A DNA stretch of 64,000 bases from Mucilaginibacter tundrae (GTDB lineage Bacteria > Bacteroidota > Bacteroidia > Sphingobacteriales > Sphingobacteriaceae). Location: assembly GCF_013408825.1 (NCBI RefSeq), contig NZ_JACCBZ010000007.1:124001-188000 (forward strand), in the 5' to 3' direction. A program made the position numbers and the translations under genes. A model generated the notes under the pieces. The model was not told the DNA's origin and did not search any database. It saw only the letters and a list, made by a program, of their open reading frames with translations. Shown piece by piece: positions 16,665 to 23,670 of this stretch (position 1 is the first letter of the stretch; each line of letters starts with the position of its first letter).

Positions 16665-17755
16665 TAATTAAATTTATTTAAGGCTTCAATTACCTGCATA
16701 ATTTCATCTTCGGTATGGGAAAAAGAGCAAGGGATACTTAACGTGGTATCATGTATTTCATTCGCGATAGGATAGGAGTTTCTGATCCCCTTAATACCGC
16801 TTAATGCTTTTTGCTTATGCGGCGGCACCGGGTAATGTATTACAGTACCAATACCATTATTGGTAAGGTGTTCCTGTAGTTCATAACGCTTTTTATGCCT
16901 GATGTTGAAAATATGGAACACATCGTAAAAATCCGCATCCTGTACAGGTAAAATAAAATCAGCTTTTAAATTATCAAAATACAATTGCGCCAGCTTATTA
17001 CGGTGCGCGTTCATCTCTTTTAGATGCGCCAGTTTAACAGTCAAAAATGCAGCCTGCATTTCATCAAGGCGATTGTTGTAACCAACTATATCATTGTAAT
17101 ACTTGCGTTCCGATCCATAGTTACGCAGTTGGCTAAGCGTTTTTTTATGTAGTTCATCATTACAAATAATCGCTCCCGCATCACCCAAAGCGCCTAAGTT
17201 TTTTGTGGGATAAAAGCTAAACGCGCCAAATTCACCAAAAGTACCTGAAAGCTGGCCCTTAAAAGTAGCGCCATGTGCCTGCGCGCAGTCCTCAACCAAA
17301 ATAAGATTGTGTTTAGTTTTAATAGCTGTTATCTTATCCATCTGGCAGCATTTACCATATAAATGCACTACCATAATAGCTTTGGTTTTTGAGGTTATAG
17401 CTTCCTCTGTTTTGTTTGGGTCGATATTGTAAGTGGTAATATCAGGCTCAACCAAAACAGGTGTCAATCGGCAGGCTAATATGGCTAAAATACTGGCTAT
17501 ATAGGTGTTTGATGGCACAATAACTTCGCTACCTTCGGGAAAATTACAGGCCTTTAAGGAGAGGATCAAAGCATCCAACCCGTTGGATACACCAATGCAA
17601 TAATTTATATTGTGCCATTTAGCATAGGCTTTTTCAAATACCTCCAGTTCGGGGCCTAAAATGTAATGGCCATTACTAATTACCGAATTGAACTTTTCCC
17701 TGAATTTATCTTCGAAAGGGGTATTTAGCCGTTTCAAATTTTCGTAAGGGATCAT
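16664..17755 (-). CDS. DegT/DnrJ/EryC1 sugar aminotransferase (FdtB/QdtB-like)
   Basis: 363 residues, the normal length for PLP-dependent nucleotide-sugar aminotransferases. The PLP-binding Lys is K185 in FSFYPTKNLGALGD; VEDCAQAHGA (154-163) holds the cofactor-contacting Asp. Such enzymes aminate 3-keto or 4-keto deoxysugars. The adjoining FdtA-like isomerase points to a dTDP-3-amino-3,6-dideoxyhexose, as in FdtB or QdtB; the exact sugar is inference. It is directly abutted by the upstream gene (stop 17756-17758 next to start 17753-17755), which implies translational coupling. Confidence 0.88.
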   Translation of the reverse strand: MIPYENLKRLNTPFEDKFREKFNSVISNGHYILGPELEVFEKAYAKWHNINYCIGVSNGLDALILSLKACNFPEGSEVIVPSNTYIASILAILACRLTPVLVEPDITTYNIDPNKTEEAITSKTKAIMVVHLYGKCCQMDKITAIKTKHNLILVEDCAQAHGATFKGQLSGTFGEFGAFSFYPTKNLGALGDAGAIICNDELHKKTLSQLRNYGSERKYYNDIVGYNNRLDEMQAAFLTVKLAHLKEMNAHRNKLAQLYFDNLKADFILPVQDADFYDVFHIFNIRHKKRYELQEHLTNNGIGTVIHYPVPPHKQKALSGIKGIRNSYPIANEIHDTTLSIPCSFSHTEDEIMQVIEALNKFN

Positions 17756-18130
17756 CTAGCTAACACTTAAAGGTTCATAAGCGTAATCTTTGGGGTCGTA
17801 ATTGGTTGACGCAATACCCATTAATACAGCATCCGGACTAAGATCATACATCACATGCCAATCGCCAATTTCCATTATCAGGATTTTTGATGGATCGGAT
17901 AAATAATATTCTTTCTTTTCCCTGCCATTATCAATCAACACAGTAAAGGTACCGTTCATGCAAATCAATCCTTCAATAGTTTCAAAATGGCGGTGGCCAC
18001 CACGGTTAAGCGCCTCGTTTACATTATATATGTAATAGATCCTTTTGATATCGAAAGGAAGTACGCGGTCAATTGAATTTAAAGAGCCGCGATCATCAGT
18101 ATGAGTTTTTAATTCAATAAAATATGCCAT
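17756..18130 (-). CDS. FdtA/WxcM-like dTDP-sugar 3,4-ketoisomerase
   Basis: This 124-residue single cupin domain belongs to the WxcM-like/FdtA family, with DDRGSLNSID, the catalytic-loop GGHRHFETIEG (His at residues ~45 and 47) and IMEIGDWHVM. Known members convert dTDP-4-keto-6-deoxyglucose to the 3-keto isomer, the substrate for an FdtB/QdtB aminotransferase, which is exactly the next gene. The length is right for a stand-alone isomerase; there is no fused acetyltransferase. Six bases separate it from the glycosyltransferase gene. Confidence 0.85.
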   Translation of the reverse strand: MAYFIELKTHTDDRGSLNSIDRVLPFDIKRIYYIYNVNEALNRGGHRHFETIEGLICMNGTFTVLIDNGREKKEYYLSDPSKILIMEIGDWHVMYDLSPDAVLMGIASTNYDPKDYAYEPLSVS

Positions 18131-18136
18131 CAGTTA

Positions 18137-18985
18137 CTAAACGCTGTTGTGTTTATCCAGTAAATCCAATATGTTTTCATCAATATCCATATTAAATTTA
18201 CGTCCAAGTATATTATCTGTTGCTATTATCTTTTCATAATCCTCGGTAGTTAACAGTTTAGGGTGACTTCCGCCCCCACTCCAATCAATATACCTGAAAT
18301 TATTATTCAATACGCTATCCTTATACGGTGAATTCATGATAACAGTTTGGAATACAAATTCATCACTTCCCCACGTGTATCTTAAAAAACGCACTAATTT
18401 GCGGTCGCTTTCAATTTGGTCCATAACGTAATAGGCGCAATCAGGGCTCAATGTCCAAAATGTTGAGCTGGTTCCGTAAAAGCGCATCGTTGTAGGTACT
18501 TTTCTTTGCCGCACTATGGAGTTAACCAATCGTTGTACCAGGTATCTGCCTTTAAATACCTTATCAGTAAAATGGTATTTATAAATGCGCTCAAAGGCTT
18601 CATCCCACTCGGTTTCAAAATCCCAATGCTTTATTAATTGCCTGCCAATTTGTGTTGCCAAAAACTTACTGATATAGTCTGCTGATTTTAGCGGGTAGTC
18701 CTGCCCGCTTAGCAAATTAATAAACGCATATTCTTTACCCGAAGCCCTTATCTCCTTAAGCCCGTTAAAGCTGGCTTCAACAACAGTATAGCCGGCCCAT
18801 TTAACATTTAAGCGATTTTTTATGAAAAAGACATTTGGCATATCAAACAGCTCACGATGGGTTTCTATATCTACTTTTTTATCCAGGTGGATATAAAAGT
18901 CGAAGTCACCATTATCAAGCTTTTGTACAAGCCTTAGCGTTTGTTTTGCCGAAGTATACGTAACAATTAAACAAGCAAAACGCAT
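18137..18985 (-). CDS. GT14 (core-2/I-branching type) glycosyltransferase
   Basis: 282 residues. The N-terminus MRFACLIVTYTSAKQT, the DFYIHLDKKVD phrase, INLLSGQDYPL and STFWTLSPD are diagnostic of the beta-1,6-N-acetylglucosaminyltransferase-like family GT14. There is no membrane segment, so it is a cytoplasmic or peripheral enzyme. It leads an operon with the amino-deoxysugar genes and probably transfers a sugar to a surface glycan. Donor and acceptor cannot be told from sequence. The 153-base spacer upstream (18986-19138) is AT-rich and must hold the operon promoter, but I see no convincing box. Confidence 0.85.
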   Translation of the reverse strand: MRFACLIVTYTSAKQTLRLVQKLDNGDFDFYIHLDKKVDIETHRELFDMPNVFFIKNRLNVKWAGYTVVEASFNGLKEIRASGKEYAFINLLSGQDYPLKSADYISKFLATQIGRQLIKHWDFETEWDEAFERIYKYHFTDKVFKGRYLVQRLVNSIVRQRKVPTTMRFYGTSSTFWTLSPDCAYYVMDQIESDRKLVRFLRYTWGSDEFVFQTVIMNSPYKDSVLNNNFRYIDWSGGGSHPKLLTTEDYEKIIATDNILGRKFNMDIDENILDLLDKHNSV

Positions 18986-19138
18986 TATTATGAGTAGGAT
19001 TAGTGATTTTCTGATTACTAATATAATCCATTATACGGGTAATTGAAATAATTAATAGGATTTTTTAATCAATTTATATGTTTTGATTAAATCGGTAAAC
19101 CAAAGTTTCGTTTAGTGAAAACTTTAACTATCTAGACG

Positions 19139-20149
19139 TTATAGATCGAGTGTAAGTTCGCAGGTATAGGTTTCATTTCCATCTATAATATCAAGCTTGT
19201 ATCGGCCGGGGTACAGCAAATCAAGCCGTCTTTTAACGTTTATAAGGCCTATCCCACCTAAATTATCCATATTGTTGTTATGTTTCCTGTTTTGGATAAA
19301 AAAATACAAGTGGCTTTCATCAACTTCTATTAATAAACGTATAGCAGATCCCGGGTCATTTGCCACCCCATGTTTAAAAGCATTTTCAATAAAAGCTATT
19401 AATAATAGGGGCACAATCTGCTGCCCATCTACCTTTCCGTTTATTTTGAAATCTATATAAGATTTTTTTCCGAAACGTATTTTTTGCAGCTCGATGTAAT
19501 TTTGTAAATATTGCAGTTCTTTCTCCAGCGATACCTCGTTATCATTACATTCATACAGCATGTAACGCATAATTTCTGATAACTTCAAAATAGCATCGGG
19601 TGTAGTTTCCGATCGTTGATAAGCTAAAGAGTATATGCTATTGAGAGAGTTAAATAAAAAGTGAGGGTTAATCTGTGATTTTAAAAACGAGAGCTCCGCG
19701 CTCAGGCGTTGGTTTTCCAGATCGCGTTGTATGCGTTCATTCAAAAACCAATCTGTAGTAAATTTAAGTACGGTACTTAAAAAAATGAATGTAAGACTGG
19801 CGAATATGCTGTCGATAAAATATTGCCAGAAACCAACCTTTTCGTGCATTTTGACAAGCACATATGGTTTAAATAATAAACCAACACCATATTTTCCTAA
19901 CCCAAAAAGTATAATAGTTATAATTATTATGGTAGCATACGCGGTATATTTTTTTTTGTCAAGAAACTTAGGGATATAAACTAAATAATTAAGGTAAAAC
20001 AGGCCAATGTTAATGGCCGGGTATAAAATAAACACCACAAATATGCCCTCAGGGCCGAGTCGCATCTCGCCCTCCGCCAGGAGCAAAAACACTGAAATTA
20101 TGCTTAGCCAAAAAAATATATGCCAAAATATTTGCCAGCTTTTCTTCAT
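19139..20149 (-). CDS. LytS/YehU-type sensor histidine kinase
   Basis: 336 residues from the ATG at 20147-20149; a TTG six bases upstream overlaps a promoter box and is rejected. Four hydrophobic segments fill residues ~8-135. Then comes the His_kinase domain (PF06580), with the phosphoacceptor in SQINPHFLFNSLNSIY, and an ATPase domain with FIENAFKHGV and GIGLINVKRRL. This class normally pairs with a LytTR response regulator encoded alongside. None is adjacent here, which makes this kinase an orphan in the window. It is divergent from an ABC exporter operon, which could be its target by proximity only. Confidence 0.88.
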   Translation of the reverse strand: MKKSWQIFWHIFFWLSIISVFLLLAEGEMRLGPEGIFVVFILYPAINIGLFYLNYLVYIPKFLDKKKYTAYATIIIITIILFGLGKYGVGLLFKPYVLVKMHEKVGFWQYFIDSIFASLTFIFLSTVLKFTTDWFLNERIQRDLENQRLSAELSFLKSQINPHFLFNSLNSIYSLAYQRSETTPDAILKLSEIMRYMLYECNDNEVSLEKELQYLQNYIELQKIRFGKKSYIDFKINGKVDGQQIVPLLLIAFIENAFKHGVANDPGSAIRLLIEVDESHLYFFIQNRKHNNNMDNLGGIGLINVKRRLDLLYPGRYKLDIIDGNETYTCELTLDL

Positions 20150-20152
20150 AAC

Positions 20153-20160
20153 CAAATGTA
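20153..20160 (-). promoter_or_regulatory. -7 box (TACATTTG) at the LytS-type kinase start
   Basis: The minus strand reads TACATTTG, an exact TAnnTTTG match, ending three bases before the ATG at 20149. It overlaps the alternative TTG codon, which argues for the ATG and for a nearly leaderless message. Confidence 0.45.
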
Positions 20161-20347
20161 ATATTTTGGCAGTGTTTATAGCTACAATTTATATATAGAT
20201 ATGCCTTTTACCGATGAACTGGCGTTTTTAACCTATCAACAGGTTTATCGGCGTAAATGAGCGTTCGTCTATGATAAGCGGTGCTTGGTATAATTCTTTT
20301 TATATGATAAAATAAAAATTAAACCTTTGTTCATCAAATCGCTCACA

Positions 20348-20551
20348 ATGAAAAAGTTAATTAACAATTCAAATCCATTCATCTTATTACTGGTGCCGGT
20401 GCTGTTCGCGCTTGTTATGGGGGTAAGTTATCAGTTCCAACAAAAAAGGAGCGAAATAGCGGGTACCACTAAGCATGCTACCTCACTTTTCTTTAAAGGA
20501 GTAAGCCTGGTAAAAATGGTATGTTCTATTAGCAAAGAAAACGTGTGGTAA
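20348..20551 (+). CDS. Small membrane protein coupled to the ABC transporter
   Basis: 67 residues from the ATG at 20348, with one strong transmembrane helix (PFILLLVPVLFALVMGVSY) and a basic, mostly polar tail. I recognise no family. Its last seven bases overlap the start of the ATPase gene (GTG at 20545, stop at 20549-20551), so the two should be translationally coupled. It may be a small transporter subunit or an ion-stress peptide; both are guesses. The 198-base divergent spacer before it (20150-20347) is AT-rich with one short hairpin near 20229. Confidence 0.6.
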   Translation: MKKLINNSNPFILLLVPVLFALVMGVSYQFQQKRSEIAGTTKHATSLFFKGVSLVKMVCSISKENVW

Positions 20552-21444
20552 TAAACACCGATGGGTTAACCTTTGATTTCGGCAGCCAAACTGTTGTTAA
20601 ATCATTATCGCTCCAGGTACCTGAGGGAAGCATCTACGGTTTTTTAGGCCCTAATGGTGCTGGTAAAACCACTACCATAAAATTATTGCTTAATTTATTG
20701 CAAACTCAGCAGGGCAGTATCCATATTTTCGGCAAGGAGCTTAAAAGTAACCGGTTGGAAATATTGGCACAAATAGGTTCACTTATCGAACAGCCTGCCA
20801 TCTACCTGCATCTAAGCGGAAAAGAAAATCTACTCAATCGCGCATTACTTCTACAAATAGGTGAAGCCAGGGTTAATGAGGTACTAAATATTGTGCACCT
20901 AACAGATGCCGCGCACAAAAAAGCCGGGCAGTATTCCTTAGGGATGAAACAAAGGCTCGGTATCGCGTTGGCTTTATTATCCGATCCTAAATTATTGATA
21001 CTGGATGAGCCAACCAACGGACTTGATCCAAATGGCATTATTGAGGTGCGGGAGCTATTGATAAAACTGGTAAGTGAACACAAAAAAACAGTTTTTATAT
21101 CAAGCCATTTATTAGCCGAGATTGAGCGTATGGCTACACATGTTGGTATTATCAACCATGGTGAATTATTGTTTCAGGGCAGCATACATGACTTGGAAGC
21201 GATGAGTAAGCCCGCTGTACAAATTGAAACGGATAACACCATTGACGCGGCAAATTACCTGGCCCGTAATAACTATACTGCTACCGAAGTTACCGACACC
21301 CACATATTTATACCCTACACTACCAAACAACAAATGGGCAATATTAATAAGCTGCTTAATGATATGGGCTATAACGTTTATAGCATCATCAAGCAGCACA
21401 AGGACCTGGAAAAGCTATTTTTAGATATCACCCAAAACGCGTAA
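20545..21444 (+). CDS. ABC transporter ATP-binding protein (lantibiotic-protection type)
   Basis: 299 residues from a GTG start; no ATG lies in frame upstream before a stop. It has Walker A GPNGAGKT (35-42), Q-loop IEQPAIYLHLSG (~81-92), signature YSLGMKQR (130-136), Walker B LLILDEP (150-156) and switch His in SSHLL. The length and the C-terminal ~80-residue tail resemble BcrA/MutF-like ATPases that export bacteriocins or cyclic peptides. It forms an exporter with the permease four bases downstream. The substrate is unknown. Confidence 0.9.
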   Translation: MVINTDGLTFDFGSQTVVKSLSLQVPEGSIYGFLGPNGAGKTTTIKLLLNLLQTQQGSIHIFGKELKSNRLEILAQIGSLIEQPAIYLHLSGKENLLNRALLLQIGEARVNEVLNIVHLTDAAHKKAGQYSLGMKQRLGIALALLSDPKLLILDEPTNGLDPNGIIEVRELLIKLVSEHKKTVFISSHLLAEIERMATHVGIINHGELLFQGSIHDLEAMSKPAVQIETDNTIDAANYLARNNYTATEVTDTHIFIPYTTKQQMGNINKLLNDMGYNVYSIIKQHKDLEKLFLDITQNA

Positions 21445-21448
21445 AACT

Positions 21449-22255
21449 ATGAAAGGATTTATACTATCATTCCGCTCAGAGTTTTATAAGAGCCGTAAAA
21501 CAGCAGGTTTTTGGAGCGCTGTTATATTGCCGTTGCTGCTTTGCATCCTGATATTCGCTGGCTTTTATAGCCGGAGTGATAAAATGGCTATGGAACCTGG
21601 CGTAATACTTTGGGCGCAATTTTCAGGTGCAATTTTAGGGGTTATGGGGTCATTGTTATTACCTATGCTTATTGTTTTTATCGGTTACTCCGTTAATAGT
21701 ATCGAGCATAAAGCCGACACATGGAAAACACTATTCTCGCTGCCGATATCAAAATTTGCTGTTTATAGCGCCAAGTATTTTTACGCATTGTTCCTGGTGT
21801 TTTTATGCCTGGCTTTATTTGTATTATTTACCGTTGGTTTTGGTAATTTATTAGGAACGGTAAAGCCGGAATTGAAGTTTCACGACTATAACATGTCTGG
21901 CACTTTATCGCAATTGTATTTTAAATTGTTCCTTTCATCATTAGGCATATTATCCATACAGTTTTTATTGAGCCTGTTATTTCGCGACTTTTTAAAACCG
22001 ATGGGTATTGGTTTTATAGCCACTATAACTGGTGTTATACTGGTGGTAAACCAATGGAAATATGATTACCTGTTCCCGTATTCGCATCCAATGCTGGCAT
22101 TAAGCGCATTACCTCAACACCATAACCATCCTGCAACTAACAACCCGACGATCATTGTCGATATATTCACCCAGGAGATTTATGTAAGCTTGATTATAGC
22201 CGCGGTAGTATTTATTGCCGGGTACTTTATTGTACTAAAGAAAAGCGTAAAGTAA
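21449..22255 (+). CDS. ABC-2-type permease of the same exporter
   Basis: 268 residues with about six hydrophobic segments, beginning FILSFRSEFYKSRKTAGFW, a typical cytoplasmic start of lantibiotic-immunity or BcrB-like permeases. The polar loop GTVKPELKFHDYNMSGTLSQ and the last helix YVSLIIAAVVFIAGYFIVL complete the layout. It lies four bases after the ATPase gene and converges with plsC with directly adjoining stops (22255/22256). No terminator is visible between the two convergent genes. Confidence 0.85.
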   Translation: MKGFILSFRSEFYKSRKTAGFWSAVILPLLLCILIFAGFYSRSDKMAMEPGVILWAQFSGAILGVMGSLLLPMLIVFIGYSVNSIEHKADTWKTLFSLPISKFAVYSAKYFYALFLVFLCLALFVLFTVGFGNLLGTVKPELKFHDYNMSGTLSQLYFKLFLSSLGILSIQFLLSLLFRDFLKPMGIGFIATITGVILVVNQWKYDYLFPYSHPMLALSALPQHHNHPATNNPTIIVDIFTQEIYVSLIIAAVVFIAGYFIVLKKSVK

Positions 22256-23017
22256 TTAATTGCCTTCATAAGGCTTGGCAGCCGGCTGCCCTAAAGCAGC
22301 GCGTATTTTGTTTTCAACAGTTAATACCAATTCTTCAGCAGGCGTTTTGCCCGGCTCAATAGGAGCTAAAACCTCAACCTGCATTTGGGTGAAAGCATTT
22401 AGCGGGTAATAACCATATCGTATTACCGACCAAGAATTTTTGATCACAATAGGCACTAATAAAGCTTCGGGGCATTTTTTTAAAATGGTTGCAATTCCGG
22501 CAGCCCGAAATGGCTTAACCTTACCATTTTTTGATCTCGTACCTTCAGGAAATATGACTGCCGACCACTTGTTTTCTTTCATCCGCAGGCCTAACTTCAC
22601 AATTTCCATAATTGACTGGCGCTGATCTTTACGGTCGATATTTGCCGCGCCACCATATTTTAGGTTGAATGAAATGGATGGGATTCCCCGGGTCAATTCA
22701 ATTTTTGAGATAAATTTTGCATGATATTTACGCAGGTACCAAATAAGCGGCGGTATATCAAACATACTCTGATGATTGGATATAAAAATGATCGGTCGCC
22801 CCTCCGGCAAATGCTGCTTGTTGATAAACTTAGTGGTATTACCTGATAAATACAGGCTGCGCATTAGGCACAGGTTTAAAACGTCAACAACTTTTTTATG
22901 TGCCGAGTAACCACCTAATTTATAAGCTAACCATTGTAAAGGATGAAAAATGCAGAGTGTCAGAAAGAAAACTACAATAACAATGGGCGATAAGATATAG
23001 CCGAAGACTTTTTTCAT
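22256..23017 (-). CDS. 1-acyl-glycerol-3-phosphate acyltransferase family protein (PlsC-like)
   Basis: 253 residues with an N-terminal membrane anchor (~7-28). The catalytic HX4D motif is NHQSMFD (His82, Asp87), and the substrate-binding motif is FPEGTRS (156-162). Such enzymes transfer a fatty acyl group onto lysophosphatidic acid or a related lipid at the inner membrane, in phospholipid or ornithine-lipid synthesis. The gene is single. Family is certain; the exact acceptor is not. Confidence 0.9.
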   Translation of the reverse strand: MKKVFGYILSPIVIVVFFLTLCIFHPLQWLAYKLGGYSAHKKVVDVLNLCLMRSLYLSGNTTKFINKQHLPEGRPIIFISNHQSMFDIPPLIWYLRKYHAKFISKIELTRGIPSISFNLKYGGAANIDRKDQRQSIMEIVKLGLRMKENKWSAVIFPEGTRSKNGKVKPFRAAGIATILKKCPEALLVPIVIKNSWSVIRYGYYPLNAFTQMQVEVLAPIEPGKTPAEELVLTVENKIRAALGQPAAKPYEGN

Positions 23018-23073
23018 GAGTATTTGAAGCCGCTAAATTATAAATTTTCAACGAAGAAATCTAAGCCCTCATT

Positions 23074-23634
23074 TTATAACTTTCCTTCCAGGATCATCAG
23101 TTTAACTTTTAATATGCTGGCAACAGCAACTGAATCAGTTATTTCGCCCCGGCAAACCATCTGGTAAACATCCTCAAAAGGTACTTTGTTTACTATCAAT
23201 TGTTCAGTATCCTCAGGTTCGGCTTCAAATTGCTTTAAATCGCGTGCCAAATAAATAATACATAACTCATCACTAACCGAGTTAGACAAATGCATGCGTT
23301 GTAATTCTGTCCAATTATCAGCCTTTAAGCCTGTTTCTTCAAGCAATTCCCGTTTAGCCGAATCAAGCGTATTAATACCTATCGGGCCACCGCCTTCGGG
23401 TATCTCCCAGCTATATTGGCTCAGCGCAAAACGGTATTGACCAACCAAATAGGTGTTAAAATCATCATCCAAAGGGATAATACCTATGGCTATATTTTTA
23501 AAATGCACCTTACCATAAATACCCGGGTTGCCCGATGGATTGATCACCTGGTATTCAGTCAAGTTGATCCAGGGGTTATCATAAACAAGTTTTTCCGCGG
23601 TTATTTTCCAGGGGTTTTCTTCAGGATGATGCAT
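23074..23634 (-). CDS. NUDIX hydrolase (ADP-sugar pyrophosphatase-like)
   Basis: 186 residues with the Nudix core RELLEETGL near residues 96-104. The upstream part of the box, GGGPIGINTLDSAK, lacks the usual Glu at the GX5E position and has Ile there. The two catalytic Glu of REUXEE are present. Layout (WEIPEGG before the box, short C-terminal helix) fits ADP-ribose/ADP-sugar pyrophosphatases of the cytoplasm. The ATG at 23632-23634 is backed by a -7-like box just upstream. Confidence 0.88.
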   Translation of the reverse strand: MHHPEENPWKITAEKLVYDNPWINLTEYQVINPSGNPGIYGKVHFKNIAIGIIPLDDDFNTYLVGQYRFALSQYSWEIPEGGGPIGINTLDSAKRELLEETGLKADNWTELQRMHLSNSVSDELCIIYLARDLKQFEAEPEDTEQLIVNKVPFEDVYQMVCRGEITDSVAVASILKVKLMILEGKL

Positions 23635-23638
23635 GTGG

Positions 23639-23646
23639 TAAAGGTA
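23639..23646 (-). promoter_or_regulatory. -7-like box (TACCTTTA) before the NUDIX gene
   Basis: The minus strand reads TACCTTTA, one base from TAnnTTTG, and ends four bases before the ATG at 23634. Confidence 0.35.
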
Positions 23647-23670
23647 TAAATGTTGATTATCCTTTCAAAC

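Noticed and set aside
20229..20246. Short hairpin in the LytS/ABC divergent spacer as attenuator
   Set aside because: The stem is only about five bases and lacks a T run.
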